NCBI GenBank assembly: GCA_965222935.1
Contig: CBDCVA010000002.1
Span: forward strand, 1,798,001-1,862,000
Source of the DNA: CBDCVA01 sp965222935 [NCBI: Candidatus Latescibacterota bacterium]
GTDB lineage: Bacteria > Latescibacterota > CBDCVA01
Direction of reading: 5' to 3'
Length of the DNA: 64,000 nt
Shown piece by piece: positions 19,201 to 26,524 of this stretch. The translations under genes and the position numbers were made by a program. The notes under the pieces were generated by a model that was not told the DNA's origin, made no database searches, and saw nothing but the letters and a program-made list of their open reading frames with translations. Each line of letters opens with the position of its first letter. Positions within the stretch are counted from its first letter, which is position 1.

Positions 19201-19540
19201 ACTTGAGCGCCACGCCCACCCATTCAGCCGAGCGGATGGCGGGGTAGAGCGCGATGTAGATGGGGTCGAGTGCGGCCAGGCCGACGGGTGACAGCAGCCC
19301 CCAGATCCCGATGCCGACCTCGATCGCTGCGTACCAGCGGAGGGGCCGCTGCCCTCGATCCACCCAGCGTCCGAACAGCGCGCTGCCCAAAGCGAGGCCG
19401 CCCATGAAGACGGCCAGCACCGTGGCGATGGCGAAGGAGGAGACGCCGAAGATCAACGCGAGCTGGCGTACCCACAGGATCTCATAGATGAGGCCCGCTG
19501 CGCCCGAGGCGATTAGGAGCGACCAAAAGAGGAGGGTCAT
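16202..19540 (-). CDS. Polytopic membrane protein with spermidine synthase-like domain and C-terminal TPR array
   Basis: A 1112-residue protein in three parts. Residues ~1-460 are membrane segments of the MFS-like kind found fused to spermidine synthases, in two repeats (ASGAAGLIYEILWVRQL near the start; TGFAALCYEVFWTRLLVY at ~240). Residues ~500-730 are a Rossmann methyltransferase/SpeE-like domain (VLVVGFGFGST, VDCVELVRDEV, LIIGDGRNHI). The last ~300 residues are TPR repeats (A.A.Y..A..L.P....). Family members may be aminopropyltransferase-like enzymes or lack activity; the TPRs suggest a scaffold on the membrane. The gene lies alone between the two copies of an inverted repeat, and a ~3.5 kb unit could have been moved or inverted as a whole. 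Confidence 0.8.
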   Translation of the reverse strand: MTLLFWSLLIASGAAGLIYEILWVRQLALIFGVSSFAIATVLAVFMGGLALGSALFGRWVDRGQRPLRWYAAIEVGIGIWGLLSPVGLAALDPIYIALYPAIRSAEWVGVALKFLLAAAVLLPPATLMGGTLPVLSRFVVRRLGEVGWRVGTLYASNTIGAVLGCFLAGFVLVAAMGVRSTLWLAVALNALVALGALLLDRSVNAPTPEPAAEGQRPRAGEGGDAFDGLTIRLVTWGFAVTGFAALCYEVFWTRLLVYILGQTTYAFATMLTTFLLGIAVGSFIFARLADRSRDPVRLFALTQMTGAVAAFLVLPSIPRIMAFFAFAGGPYEVESWWLSVGAKFAAAGVTMFVPTLLLGGAFPIVGRIVTRRLNTVGGTVGNLYAANTIGAIVGSVASGFILIPVFGVRVSLALVTCLSFGLGMLLFTRSRAWHLSGARVGVLAALAAFLIANVSLARTTPLIFSTTRIVETPDRFEVLYSKEGIDASLAVIERRHDGVKELNINGATTAYTAYEDLQSHLPLGHLPMLFHPDPKEVLVVGFGFGSTARAALCYDVERVDCVELVRDEVETAPLFFEQNRGALHDPRFHLIIGDGRNHILATRETYDAISFNAVHPKLSPNLYTRDFYELCRARLKPNGTLCAWVPTNWMTEREYRSVLATFTAVFPHSTLWWNNPGHTVIVATGEPLELDYDELTQRLAQPEVREHLAEVNLAQPMTLLGTLLLNEADLHAYIAGVPLDTDDHPLIEFSRATHLLPDRDVLEGLERVRSHPATLLDSPLDPATAAALDRQYDAMGHVLRGQIADWLDHDIPGALESFRAAEALAPADRNLAYLLTVAEHERQALLASDTSLLSDVTGLTMKAQLDLAEGRAQAALGAYRRAVTLAPEAPEVHYNLARALDELGRPEEALPIYEKALVLDPEFIDALLKLAASAQTMGDLPRAREALERAVALDPDDAGARSDLGVLLRRMGDEEGAIAQSLAAIRIDSTLASAHANLGLIHARRGDFASAEEAFRRVLDLTPDWAEAHNNLALLYLKTGDAQEAEAAFHRAIALDSGYARAHANLGALYAQQGDFTRAIGEWRRALEIDPDEPVARANLARTLDAQRKAAE

Positions 19541-19580
19541 CGCGGATCCTTTCAGGTGGCCCAGGAGCTTCGGTCCAGGC

Positions 19581-19715
19581 TGAAGGGTGAGAGACCGACC
19601 CTTCCGAGCGCCTGGAGAATATAACGAGCGCGAGGCCCGCCGTCAGTGTCGGAAGGGTGACACGGGCGGGGAGCCCCCTCCAACCCCCTCCCCGCTGGCG
19701 GAGAGGGGGACAAGA
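19581..19715. repeat. ~135 bp repeat, right copy (inverted relative to 15935-16075)
   Basis: Carries GAGACCGACCCTTCCGAGCG, GAGGCCCGCCGTCAGTGTCG and CCCCTCCCCGCTGGCGGAG in the reverse order and orientation of the left copy. It begins about 40 bases upstream of the ATG of the flanked gene. The rest of the 19541-19968 gap shows no gene that I recognise. Confidence 0.7.
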
Positions 19716-19968
19716 GAGTGAACCGAGGTTGCCCCAGCCGTTCTGCCGGTCGTCCGAACCGTACCCTCACCGGCTCTTTTCCGCCTTCACTCATGAGCTC
19801 CCCACGACAAAGGGGGGAAGCCGGGCTGAGGTGACCGCAAGCTATCTTCGGGGAACTTTACCGCCCTGCGTGCAACAAACATCGCCGCCGCCAGCTCGGT
19901 ATGCGCGTTGTGCGGGCTGGCGATGGATCAGGAACTGGATGTCCGGCGGGGCTCGGACGGGCACTGCG

Positions 19969-20853
19969 TCATTCCCAGCGTTTCGCCCCGGTGCCCCGGC
20001 TCGACACTTTGGCGAACTTCCAGGCCGTCAGCCACTCGGCGTGGTCGGTGACCACCAACTCCGGGGTCTCCTCGCTGCGCACGAGCATCCCAGGGAAGAA
20101 GGGGCGACCGTTGGGCTTGCGGGCGTCGTTCCACCGGACGTCCATGCTCCAGCGGATCGTGCCGGCCCTGTTCGGCTGGCTGCCGTGCGGTGTGCGACAG
20201 TGGAGCATGATCAGCCCACCGCGCTCGACGGGGATCGTGACGGGCTCCCCCTCGGGTTTCTCATCGTCCGCGATGGTCCAGCCATCGGGCACCTTGACGT
20301 GGGTGCGGATGGGCCCTTTGTGGCAGTTGGGGTAGACCTGCAGCGTACCGTTGACCTCATCCGCATCCACTAGCGGGATCCAGGTCGTCACCACCAGGGA
20401 ATCGTCGGCCTCGGGCAGGAGCACGGCGGCGTCCTGATGGAACGACGACCGCTGCGTCCAATGGAAGTAATCGCCGTCCTGCGGCAGCTTGGGTCGGATA
20501 TGCTGACAGGGATTGGCGTAGATCTCGGGACTGACGATGGATTCGACCAGATCGAGCAGCCGGTCGTTGTGCAGGAAATCGAAGATGGCGCTTCCCAGGT
20601 TGATGGGGAAGTTCATCGCGTTGGCGGTGCCGATGTCCGCCTCCGCGAGCGGGATCAGCCGCCGCTCGAACCCGAGATCGGTGTGGTCGGAATCGAGCTT
20701 GCCCTCTGCCACGAGCCGCCTGGCCTCGCGGTCCACGATCCCTTCCAGCTCCTCCTGAACCGGATCGAGGTCCTCGGGCCCCAGGGCATCCTCCACATGG
20801 AGGTATCCCTGCCTATGGAAGGTCTCCACCTGCTGTTGCGTCAGTCTTGGCAT
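19969..20853 (-). CDS. Phytanoyl-CoA dioxygenase family protein
   Basis: A 294-residue Fe(II)/2-oxoglutarate dioxygenase of the PhyH family. The facial triad is FHQDA (~residues 135-139) and the histidine of HCRTPHGS (~230); the arginine of IRWSMDVRW (~245) would hold 2-oxoglutarate. It starts with the common PhyH opening QVETFHRQGYLHVEDAL. GAGGGC precedes the ATG. The substrate is unknown; such proteins hydroxylate lipids, secondary metabolites or small acids. It is transcribed away from the TonB-like/DUF4159 gene; the 290 bp between them is AT-rich and carries a good promoter for the other direction. Confidence 0.9.
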   Translation of the reverse strand: MPRLTQQQVETFHRQGYLHVEDALGPEDLDPVQEELEGIVDREARRLVAEGKLDSDHTDLGFERRLIPLAEADIGTANAMNFPINLGSAIFDFLHNDRLLDLVESIVSPEIYANPCQHIRPKLPQDGDYFHWTQRSSFHQDAAVLLPEADDSLVVTTWIPLVDADEVNGTLQVYPNCHKGPIRTHVKVPDGWTIADDEKPEGEPVTIPVERGGLIMLHCRTPHGSQPNRAGTIRWSMDVRWNDARKPNGRPFFPGMLVRSEETPELVVTDHAEWLTAWKFAKVSSRGTGAKRWE

Positions 20854-21033
20854 CGTTGCCCTCGCCCCACGAAAATGCCGCAGTGCAGTCCTCTCTAAAC
20901 GGCAATATAATAAGCTCTAAATCTTTCGCATGCCAAGCGCAACGCGCGGCCCCCCCGGTTGGGGTGTGAGAACTTGGGCGACAGTGTACCAGCGCTTGAA
21001 AGAGGCGTTATTCGGTTGCCCTGACGCTTCGGT

Positions 21034-21062
21034 TTGCTTAAATTGGGCACCAGTACTATAGT
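21034..21062 (+). promoter_or_regulatory. Candidate sigma-70 promoter for the DUF4159/outer-membrane operon
   Basis: TTGCTT at 21034-21039, a 17-base spacer and TATAGT at 21057-21062, inside a small palindrome (AGTACTATAGTATCT). It lies 84 bases before the ATG at 21146. Confidence 0.5.
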
Positions 21063-21145
21063 ATCTACTTTTTTGCAAGTCCGGCTTCGGGTGGGCGAGG
21101 TAACGCTGCGTCTATGGCGCGGTCCGCCTAGGGGGTGTGCGTTTC

Positions 21146-22444
21146 ATGGCAGACGAAGGACTTAAGCCCACGTCGCGTTTCAGTACGCCATCGGCGGCGC
21201 TAAACCTGGATGCGGTCGCGGCGAAGCAGACGCGCAAGATACGCGTCATCGCGCTGGCAGTAGCTATTGCGCTGCACGGGTCTCTGGCGATCTGGAAGGT
21301 CTCGGCGGAGCGGCGGGCGGTCAAGCCACTGACGACCCGGTTCATCAAGCGTGAGCCGCGCCTGGTCAAGCCGCTGGAGCTCCGCAAGGCGCCCAAGCCC
21401 AAGCGTCGTCAGATGCGCCGCCGGATGAAGCGCGTGCGTGCGAAGGTGGACACGCGGGGCATCAGCCGCGCCCCGAAGGTGAAGGACGTCCTCGGCAGCA
21501 TCGTGCGGCCTGCGACGCAGGTCGCCACGACCACGGCCTATGAGCGGCCTGCGCTCGAACCCCTGGTGATGTCGGATAAAGTGGCTCTGGCGAAATCGGC
21601 GGGCACCGGCATCGACACGTCGCTCGAGATGATCGACGTCAGCGCGCTGGACTACGGGAAGCACCAAGCGGGCGTCATTCAGGACCCCGACGACAAGCGC
21701 GGCATCAAGGGGTTCTTTCGCCTCGCCCCGCTGGCTTTCGGGACCAAGCTTGTTCGCGGTAACGGAGGCGACTCTTTCGGGCGGTACACGCTTGCGGGCG
21801 CGGGGACCGGGCTGAACCACCTCGCTCAGGCCGTCAACGAGTACACCGGAGTCAACGTGGAAGTGGTCAGCGCCGTCTTTGCGGATTCCGAAGAGCTGCA
21901 CGGTGTCCCGTGGGTGTATGGCAGCGCCGGCGGCGGCCAGGTGACGGAGGCCGAATCCCGCAACGTCGGCAAGTACCTCGCGAACGGCGGTTTCATTTAT
22001 ACTACGCTCGAGCACGGTCTTGGCGGTTTCGAAATCCCGGTCCGCGGCGGTTACAAGAAGGCTCTGGAATCGGCAGGATACACGTTCGGCCGCCACTGGA
22101 ACTTCGACAAGCTTCCGAACGATCACCCGGTTTATCACAGCTTCTACGACTTCGATGGGCCCCTGTCAGGCTCCGACCCCACCACGGGCAGGGGCAATTT
22201 CCGCCGGGGCGGGCGGGAGCGGATCGACTACCTCGAGGGGATCCATCTCGACGGGCGCATGGTCGCGATCCTGGAGGCGAAGAACTATGCCAGCTTCTGG
22301 ACGCGCTACTTCTACTGGAACGCCTGGAACACCGGTCACGACCACGATCATCGCCAGTACCTGCAGTTCGGCGTCAACACCATCGTCCTGGCTCTGACGC
22401 AGGAGGGCTCGATCGCCCAGCGGCTGATGGCCTCCCAAAAGTGA
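21146..22444 (+). CDS. TonB-like membrane-anchored protein with DUF4159 domain
   Basis: A 432-residue protein. One N-terminal membrane segment (IRVIALAVAIALHGSLAIW, ~residues 35-53) is followed by a Lys/Arg/Pro-rich stretch (KPLELRKAPKPKRRQMRRRM), the layout of TonB-type energy transducers. The C-terminal ~220 residues match my recollection of DUF4159: NVEVVSAVF..SEELHGVPW, VGKYLANGGFIYT, DHPVYHSFYDF, LEGIHLDGRMVAI, RQYLQFGVNTIVLALT. DUF4159 is usually linked to membrane-associated clusters and has no defined activity. A GTG nine bases upstream is in frame, but the AGGGGG ribosome-binding site is better spaced for the ATG at 21146. An outer-membrane protein gene follows after 105 bases. Confidence 0.75.
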   Translation: MADEGLKPTSRFSTPSAALNLDAVAAKQTRKIRVIALAVAIALHGSLAIWKVSAERRAVKPLTTRFIKREPRLVKPLELRKAPKPKRRQMRRRMKRVRAKVDTRGISRAPKVKDVLGSIVRPATQVATTTAYERPALEPLVMSDKVALAKSAGTGIDTSLEMIDVSALDYGKHQAGVIQDPDDKRGIKGFFRLAPLAFGTKLVRGNGGDSFGRYTLAGAGTGLNHLAQAVNEYTGVNVEVVSAVFADSEELHGVPWVYGSAGGGQVTEAESRNVGKYLANGGFIYTTLEHGLGGFEIPVRGGYKKALESAGYTFGRHWNFDKLPNDHPVYHSFYDFDGPLSGSDPTTGRGNFRRGGRERIDYLEGIHLDGRMVAILEAKNYASFWTRYFYWNAWNTGHDHDHRQYLQFGVNTIVLALTQEGSIAQRLMASQK

Positions 22445-22549
22445 TCGCGACGGAAGCACCCGTCCGCCGGTGAAGGCCGGGAAAGGCGTAGGACACGCTA
22501 TGATCCCCGATCACCAGTGCGGCGCTGTCCGGTCCGAGAACGGACGAGC

Positions 22550-25261
22550 ATGATTCGCAGACTCCGCTGGATCGGGCCCGTCGTTGCAGCCGCCGCGCTG
22601 CCGGCGGTCGCCTACCCGCAGGCTCACATCGTGGAGCGGAAAGCGTCCCTGGCGCCCTTCCTTACGCGCGCTAGCGCTATCCGCGAGGGTTACACCAACT
22701 TCGCCGTTCACCCGGCTCAACCCTACAACGCCAATATCGCGCTCAACAAGCTCTACGACGACTTCGGCAACTACCAGACGACGGGGTACCCTGTCGTCGT
22801 CATGGAAGAACGCCGGCCCGGCCCGGCCCGCTTGAGCGCGAGAAGGGAAGATGGAAGCTACTCGTTTCGCGACCAGCCGATCTATCGAGGCTGGTTCGGG
22901 TGGATGATGATCGGGGATGACATCTACAAAGGCATGAGCTTTCACCTGACGGGCGGCGAACAGATTCGCACGAGGTTCACGCCGCTGACGCTCAACCTCC
23001 CCGTATTCAGCGGCCTACGGCTCGACGCTGCCACGACGAAGAACCGGTTCACGATGCTCTATACCCGCGGTTATTCCATGTACCGGAACGACCGCGTCAA
23101 CCTGCTGTCGCTGTTCAGCGTGCCGACGCGCCTCGACGTCGCCGGCAACAGGATCCTCACGATGGAGGAGAGCCCCGTGCCGCTCTTGGGCGCTCACTGG
23201 GAGACCGATATCGGCGACGCGGTGACGCTCGGGGCGACCTTCATCAACCAGCACCAGGAGAACGTGAGGCAGGATTCGGGGGTCAATACGCTGCGCGGCA
23301 CGATGCCTTACGACATCCTCCCCCCGACTCGCGTGGTCCTGACGTTCACCGACGATTCGCCGTTAGATGGCATAGGCGGCGCCGCGGTCTTCGAGGTCAA
23401 TGTCAAGGTCATCGGCGAGGACGGCAGCGAGTTCACTCGCTTCGTCCCGCTCATCCTCGGCGGCCGCCGCGTCGGCGATCACATCGAGGCCAATGGATTC
23501 GACGAGGTCTCCTATGCCTACGACATGCCGCTTTCGCCGCTGCCCGTGGCGATGGAGGTCGAGGCGGTCGTCGCCAACGATTACAACATCAAGATCGGTC
23601 AGGAGCACAAGTTCTTCAACCCGCGCTCCAAGCAGGTGGACAAAGAAGGGAACCCGTTGGAGTTCGAGGACCGCACCACCGAACCGCGCACCATCGACCG
23701 GGCGGAGGGCAACATCAGGGACCTCTCCAACAAGCGCCGCATTCGGTTCCGTTACGGGTTCTTCACGGGCCAGCAACTGTACGGGATGAACTTCCGTGGG
23801 GACTTCACGGGCGTGAAGGTCGGCGGTGAGTTTGCCGTCACATCCACGTACCAGCAGTTCCCCACGGTGCGCGGCGAGCAGCTGAGCCCGCAGCGGGGCT
23901 CGGCGTGGTACCTGACGGCGCTCAAGGAGCTTGGGTCCTTCAGCGTCGGCGCGGAGGTCTTCCATGTCGGCCCCGACTACGGCTCGTACGTGGGTTCGCG
24001 CGGCGGGGTCACGCTGTCCACCGACAAGTCGGGGCCCTCGCGCCAGCTTGCCGTGACGACCGAATTCCCCTGGGTCGCCGACAACGATGACGATGACATG
24101 TGGACGGACGACGATCCCGCGGAGGTCCATGGCCCGACGGCGATCGACCTGACCAGCGGTAATTTCCCCGGCAGGGACGAAGACCTGGACGGCCACATCG
24201 ACGACGACCGGAACGCTAACCAGATTCCCGACTGGAACGAACCCTTCCTGCTTTACTATTCGGACCCCATAGAGTTCACCTACGGGTATGACTGGAACAA
24301 CAACGGGTGGACCGATCAGTGGGAGGACGACGAGAAGGCGGATTTCCCGTACGACAAGGACACCGAAGGCAACCACCTCTTCGTGGAGCTTTCGCCCCAC
24401 CGCATGCTGAAATTGGCCGCCGGTCGCCTTGACAAGGAGGAACTCGCGGGGGGGGGGGGGAATCTGACGCAGTACTTCCGGTCGCAGTTCGTCTGGGAAC
24501 TGCCGCAGGTCTTCGGGATCGAATGGTACCACGATTCGAAGCGGGTGCGCGACGATGTCCGCAACAGCGTCTACACCTTCGGCGAGTTCACCAAGGCGGC
24601 CGGGCCGCAGCCGGATGACCCCGGCTTCGATACGCTCCAGATGCGCAATTCCGTCGCGCACACGGCCTTCCTTAGCGCGCGGTATCACCAGATCCTGAAC
24701 CTTCACATCGAGAACAACTTCCGGTTCTTCCAGAACCATCAGCTAGGGTCCGCCTTCGACGACGGCACGGCCCAGCCGGACGTGCGGCGCAACGTCTTCA
24801 CGATGGTCAACCGCGCCGACTACACGTTCAGGTTCGGGCGATGGACGCTGATGCCTCAGTACAAGCTTTTGACGCTCATCGAGACGGAAAACCCCAAAGG
24901 CAGCCCGAGCCTGGTGCGACGCAGCCAGGCGTACTCGGCGCCCATCCTCAAAGTGGACTACGCGCTGAGCAAACGAACGACGGTGCGCTTCGGGCAGCAG
25001 GGCTTCCGCTTCGGGTTTGCGGACGTCTTCGCCAACCGCAACGCTCTCGCCTTCCGGTTTCGTGACCGCACGAACCCGCGCGCGAGCTTTGCGCGCTCGG
25101 ATACTGTCCTGATGTTGCAGACCGCTTCGGGTTACCTGGGCCGGACCGTTTGGGCTTCGATCGGCATCCATCGCAGCAACGTGGAATTCGACTCCGAAGA
25201 GAGAGAGCTTCGCAGCGACCGGTTCAGCCGCCTCTTTGTCGAGCTCGTCTCGGGCTACTAG
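22550..25261 (+). CDS. Large outer-membrane beta-barrel protein with Asp-rich calcium-binding-type loops
   Basis: A 903-residue exported protein: signal peptide MIRRLRWIGPVVAAAALPAV followed by YPQA, no cysteine lipobox, and a C-terminal aromatic residue (FVELVSGY) as in barrel proteins. The middle (~residues 500-600) holds runs of D/N-rich loops (DNDDDDMWTDDD, DEDLDGHIDDDRN, DWNNNGWTDQW), similar to thrombospondin-type-3 or dockerin-like Ca2+ loops. The last ~200 residues alternate polar and hydrophobic residues like strands (TLMPQYKLLTLIE, FRFGFADVFANRN). No TonB box or plug domain was recognised. Codons 634-637 lie in a 13-G run (24448-24460). The ATG at 22550 was chosen because the signal peptide begins there. 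Probably one operon with the TonB-like gene before it. Confidence 0.65.
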   Translation: MIRRLRWIGPVVAAAALPAVAYPQAHIVERKASLAPFLTRASAIREGYTNFAVHPAQPYNANIALNKLYDDFGNYQTTGYPVVVMEERRPGPARLSARREDGSYSFRDQPIYRGWFGWMMIGDDIYKGMSFHLTGGEQIRTRFTPLTLNLPVFSGLRLDAATTKNRFTMLYTRGYSMYRNDRVNLLSLFSVPTRLDVAGNRILTMEESPVPLLGAHWETDIGDAVTLGATFINQHQENVRQDSGVNTLRGTMPYDILPPTRVVLTFTDDSPLDGIGGAAVFEVNVKVIGEDGSEFTRFVPLILGGRRVGDHIEANGFDEVSYAYDMPLSPLPVAMEVEAVVANDYNIKIGQEHKFFNPRSKQVDKEGNPLEFEDRTTEPRTIDRAEGNIRDLSNKRRIRFRYGFFTGQQLYGMNFRGDFTGVKVGGEFAVTSTYQQFPTVRGEQLSPQRGSAWYLTALKELGSFSVGAEVFHVGPDYGSYVGSRGGVTLSTDKSGPSRQLAVTTEFPWVADNDDDDMWTDDDPAEVHGPTAIDLTSGNFPGRDEDLDGHIDDDRNANQIPDWNEPFLLYYSDPIEFTYGYDWNNNGWTDQWEDDEKADFPYDKDTEGNHLFVELSPHRMLKLAAGRLDKEELAGGGGNLTQYFRSQFVWELPQVFGIEWYHDSKRVRDDVRNSVYTFGEFTKAAGPQPDDPGFDTLQMRNSVAHTAFLSARYHQILNLHIENNFRFFQNHQLGSAFDDGTAQPDVRRNVFTMVNRADYTFRFGRWTLMPQYKLLTLIETENPKGSPSLVRRSQAYSAPILKVDYALSKRTTVRFGQQGFRFGFADVFANRNALAFRFRDRTNPRASFARSDTVLMLQTASGYLGRTVWASIGIHRSNVEFDSEERELRSDRFSRLFVELVSGY
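24448..24460 (+). repeat. Homopolymer tract of 13 G inside an outer-membrane protein gene
   Basis: Thirteen consecutive G read as four glycine codons (LAGGGGN). The frame is open on both sides at this length. Any change not divisible by three would truncate the protein about two thirds of the way along. Runs of this kind in surface-protein genes are known sites of slipped-strand phase variation. Confidence 0.8.
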
Positions 25262-25290
25262 GCGGCTCATCGCCGCCATCCACATACGGG

Positions 25291-25319
25291 TTGACAAGGC
25301 GAGGCGGGTAGCGTATCAT
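25291..25319 (+). promoter_or_regulatory. Strong candidate sigma-70 promoter for the CBM9-like gene
   Basis: TTGACA at 25291-25296, a 17-base spacer and TATCAT at 25314-25319: one of the best matches in the window. It starts 29 bases after the stop of the outer-membrane protein gene and gives a leader of about 205 bases before the ATG at 25531. Confidence 0.6.
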
Positions 25320-25367
25320 TGCATTGAGATTCTGTATCCGGTAGAAATAGGCGAGGACAAGGAGGGG

Positions 25368-25442
25368 ATGATAGCGTTCCGCCGACTGAAGGCTTTCATT
25401 CTCGCTGTCGGAAGAAGAGGAGGTTTTGGGTCAGTTCCATAG
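25368..25442 (+). CDS. Possible 24-residue leader peptide
   Basis: Within the leader of the CBM9-like gene, AAGGAGGGG directly precedes an ATG opening a 24-codon frame (MIAFRRLKAFILAVGRRG, then GFGSVP) that ends at a TAG at 25440-25442. It is basic, with a short hydrophobic centre. The near-perfect ribosome-binding site is the main support. It could be an upstream regulatory peptide or chance. Confidence 0.25.
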   Translation: MIAFRRLKAFILAVGRRGGFGSVP

Positions 25443-25530
25443 GGGTCGGCATGTAAGGCGGTCCGGGCCTCCAAGAGGTCCGTAGGAGCGCCTCTCACAG
25501 ATTCGATCACCCCTTGACAGGAGAAGGCAA

Positions 25531-26439
25531 ATGAAGCGCGGACTGTGTGTGCTTGCGGCTCTGAGCATGGTCGCTATGCTCTCGGGCGGCGCCTGGGCGC
25601 ACTCGGGCGAGGAGCTCGAGTTCCCCAAGCTCCTTTTCAAGCCCGACATCGATGGCGACCCTTCGGAGTGGGTGGATTTCGCGTGGACCGACGGGACCTG
25701 GGATCTGGAGCGCGTCCAGGCGCAGCCCTGGTTCTCGGCGTGTAACGGGCTTTTGGATGCCGTCGACGACCAAAGCAATAGCGTCGAGCCCGAGGGCACC
25801 CCGATGACCAGCGATGACCTCTCGGCCGATTACTTCATCGCCTGGGACGACGATGGCCTCTACGGTGCTGCCATCACGCACGACAACGTCCACGACGTCT
25901 CGAACTCCGCAAACAACGACCAGCAGTGGTGGCTCAAGGATAGCGTCGCTTGGTACCTTGACATCCCGCATGACGGTGATGGGGTTGGGCAGGCCCAGGG
26001 CGACCATATCTATGACTTCGTCGCTGAGCCGGGCGCGCCCGATTCCCCGTGGTGGCGCCGTGGTGAGGGTGAGTCGGTAGATGTCGAGTCGGTCGCACCC
26101 GACTACGTGGTCTACGGCGTTCAGGTCGGCGGCGGCAAGTACGACGCCGACTACGTGATCGAGACGTTCGTGCCCTGGACAGACATGAGGGCCTTGACCC
26201 CGGGGTTCGGGCCGGAAGAAGGCACGGTCATCGGCTGGTCGAACGTGCACCCCGACCCAGATGGCACGACGCCTGACGGCGGCGACATCCAGGACTGGGG
26301 CGGTCAGTTCTGCCTGTGGGGCGACGCCTCGAACGACGCTCTGTACGGGGATGCGATGTTCGTCGGGCCCTTCGAGGGCCAGCCCGTCGTGGCCGTCGAG
26401 ACGACGAACTGGTCGCAGATCAAGCAGCTATTCCGGTAG
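25531..26439 (+). CDS. Secreted CBM9-like protein with C-terminal W-x-Q-x-K-Q-L-F motif, copy 1
   Basis: A 302-residue exported protein. Signal peptide: MKRGLCVLAALSMVAMLSGG then AWA, without a lipobox. Then comes DGDPSEWVDFAWTDGTWDLE (residues ~36-55), the opening of CBM9-like/DOMON beta-sandwich domains (x-DGxxxEW), and the second-half marks SADYFIAWDDDGLYGAAITHDN and DADYVIETFVPW. The domain binds sugars or heme in known relatives; the ligand here is unknown. The last residues, VETTNWSQIKQLFR, recur in the three other CBM9-like proteins of the window. The gene converges with a DUF6785/6784 gene across a strong terminator. The leader is ~205 bases long with its own promoter. Confidence 0.75.
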   Translation: MKRGLCVLAALSMVAMLSGGAWAHSGEELEFPKLLFKPDIDGDPSEWVDFAWTDGTWDLERVQAQPWFSACNGLLDAVDDQSNSVEPEGTPMTSDDLSADYFIAWDDDGLYGAAITHDNVHDVSNSANNDQQWWLKDSVAWYLDIPHDGDGVGQAQGDHIYDFVAEPGAPDSPWWRRGEGESVDVESVAPDYVVYGVQVGGGKYDADYVIETFVPWTDMRALTPGFGPEEGTVIGWSNVHPDPDGTTPDGGDIQDWGGQFCLWGDASNDALYGDAMFVGPFEGQPVVAVETTNWSQIKQLFR

Positions 26440-26480
26440 CCATTCGGTTTCCGGCCGACGTCAAGGGGTCGCCACCCATT

Positions 26481-26506
26481 GAAGGGGTTGCGGCCCCTTC
26501 CTTTTT
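26481..26506 (+). terminator. Rho-independent terminator after the CBM9-like gene
   Basis: GAAGGGG (26481-26487), a six-base loop, CCCCTTC (26494-26500), then CTTTTTG. The perfect seven-base stem plus T-run lies 42 bases after the stop and just before the convergent stop at 26525. On the minus strand the stem is not followed by a T-run. Confidence 0.75.
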
Positions 26507-26524
26507 GAGGTTGGGCCGGGTGGC

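Noticed and set aside
23363-24739. Open frame of 458 codons on the minus strand
   Set aside because: Antisense to the outer-membrane protein gene; composition dominated by Val/Arg/Glu as expected for the complement of barrel-coding DNA.
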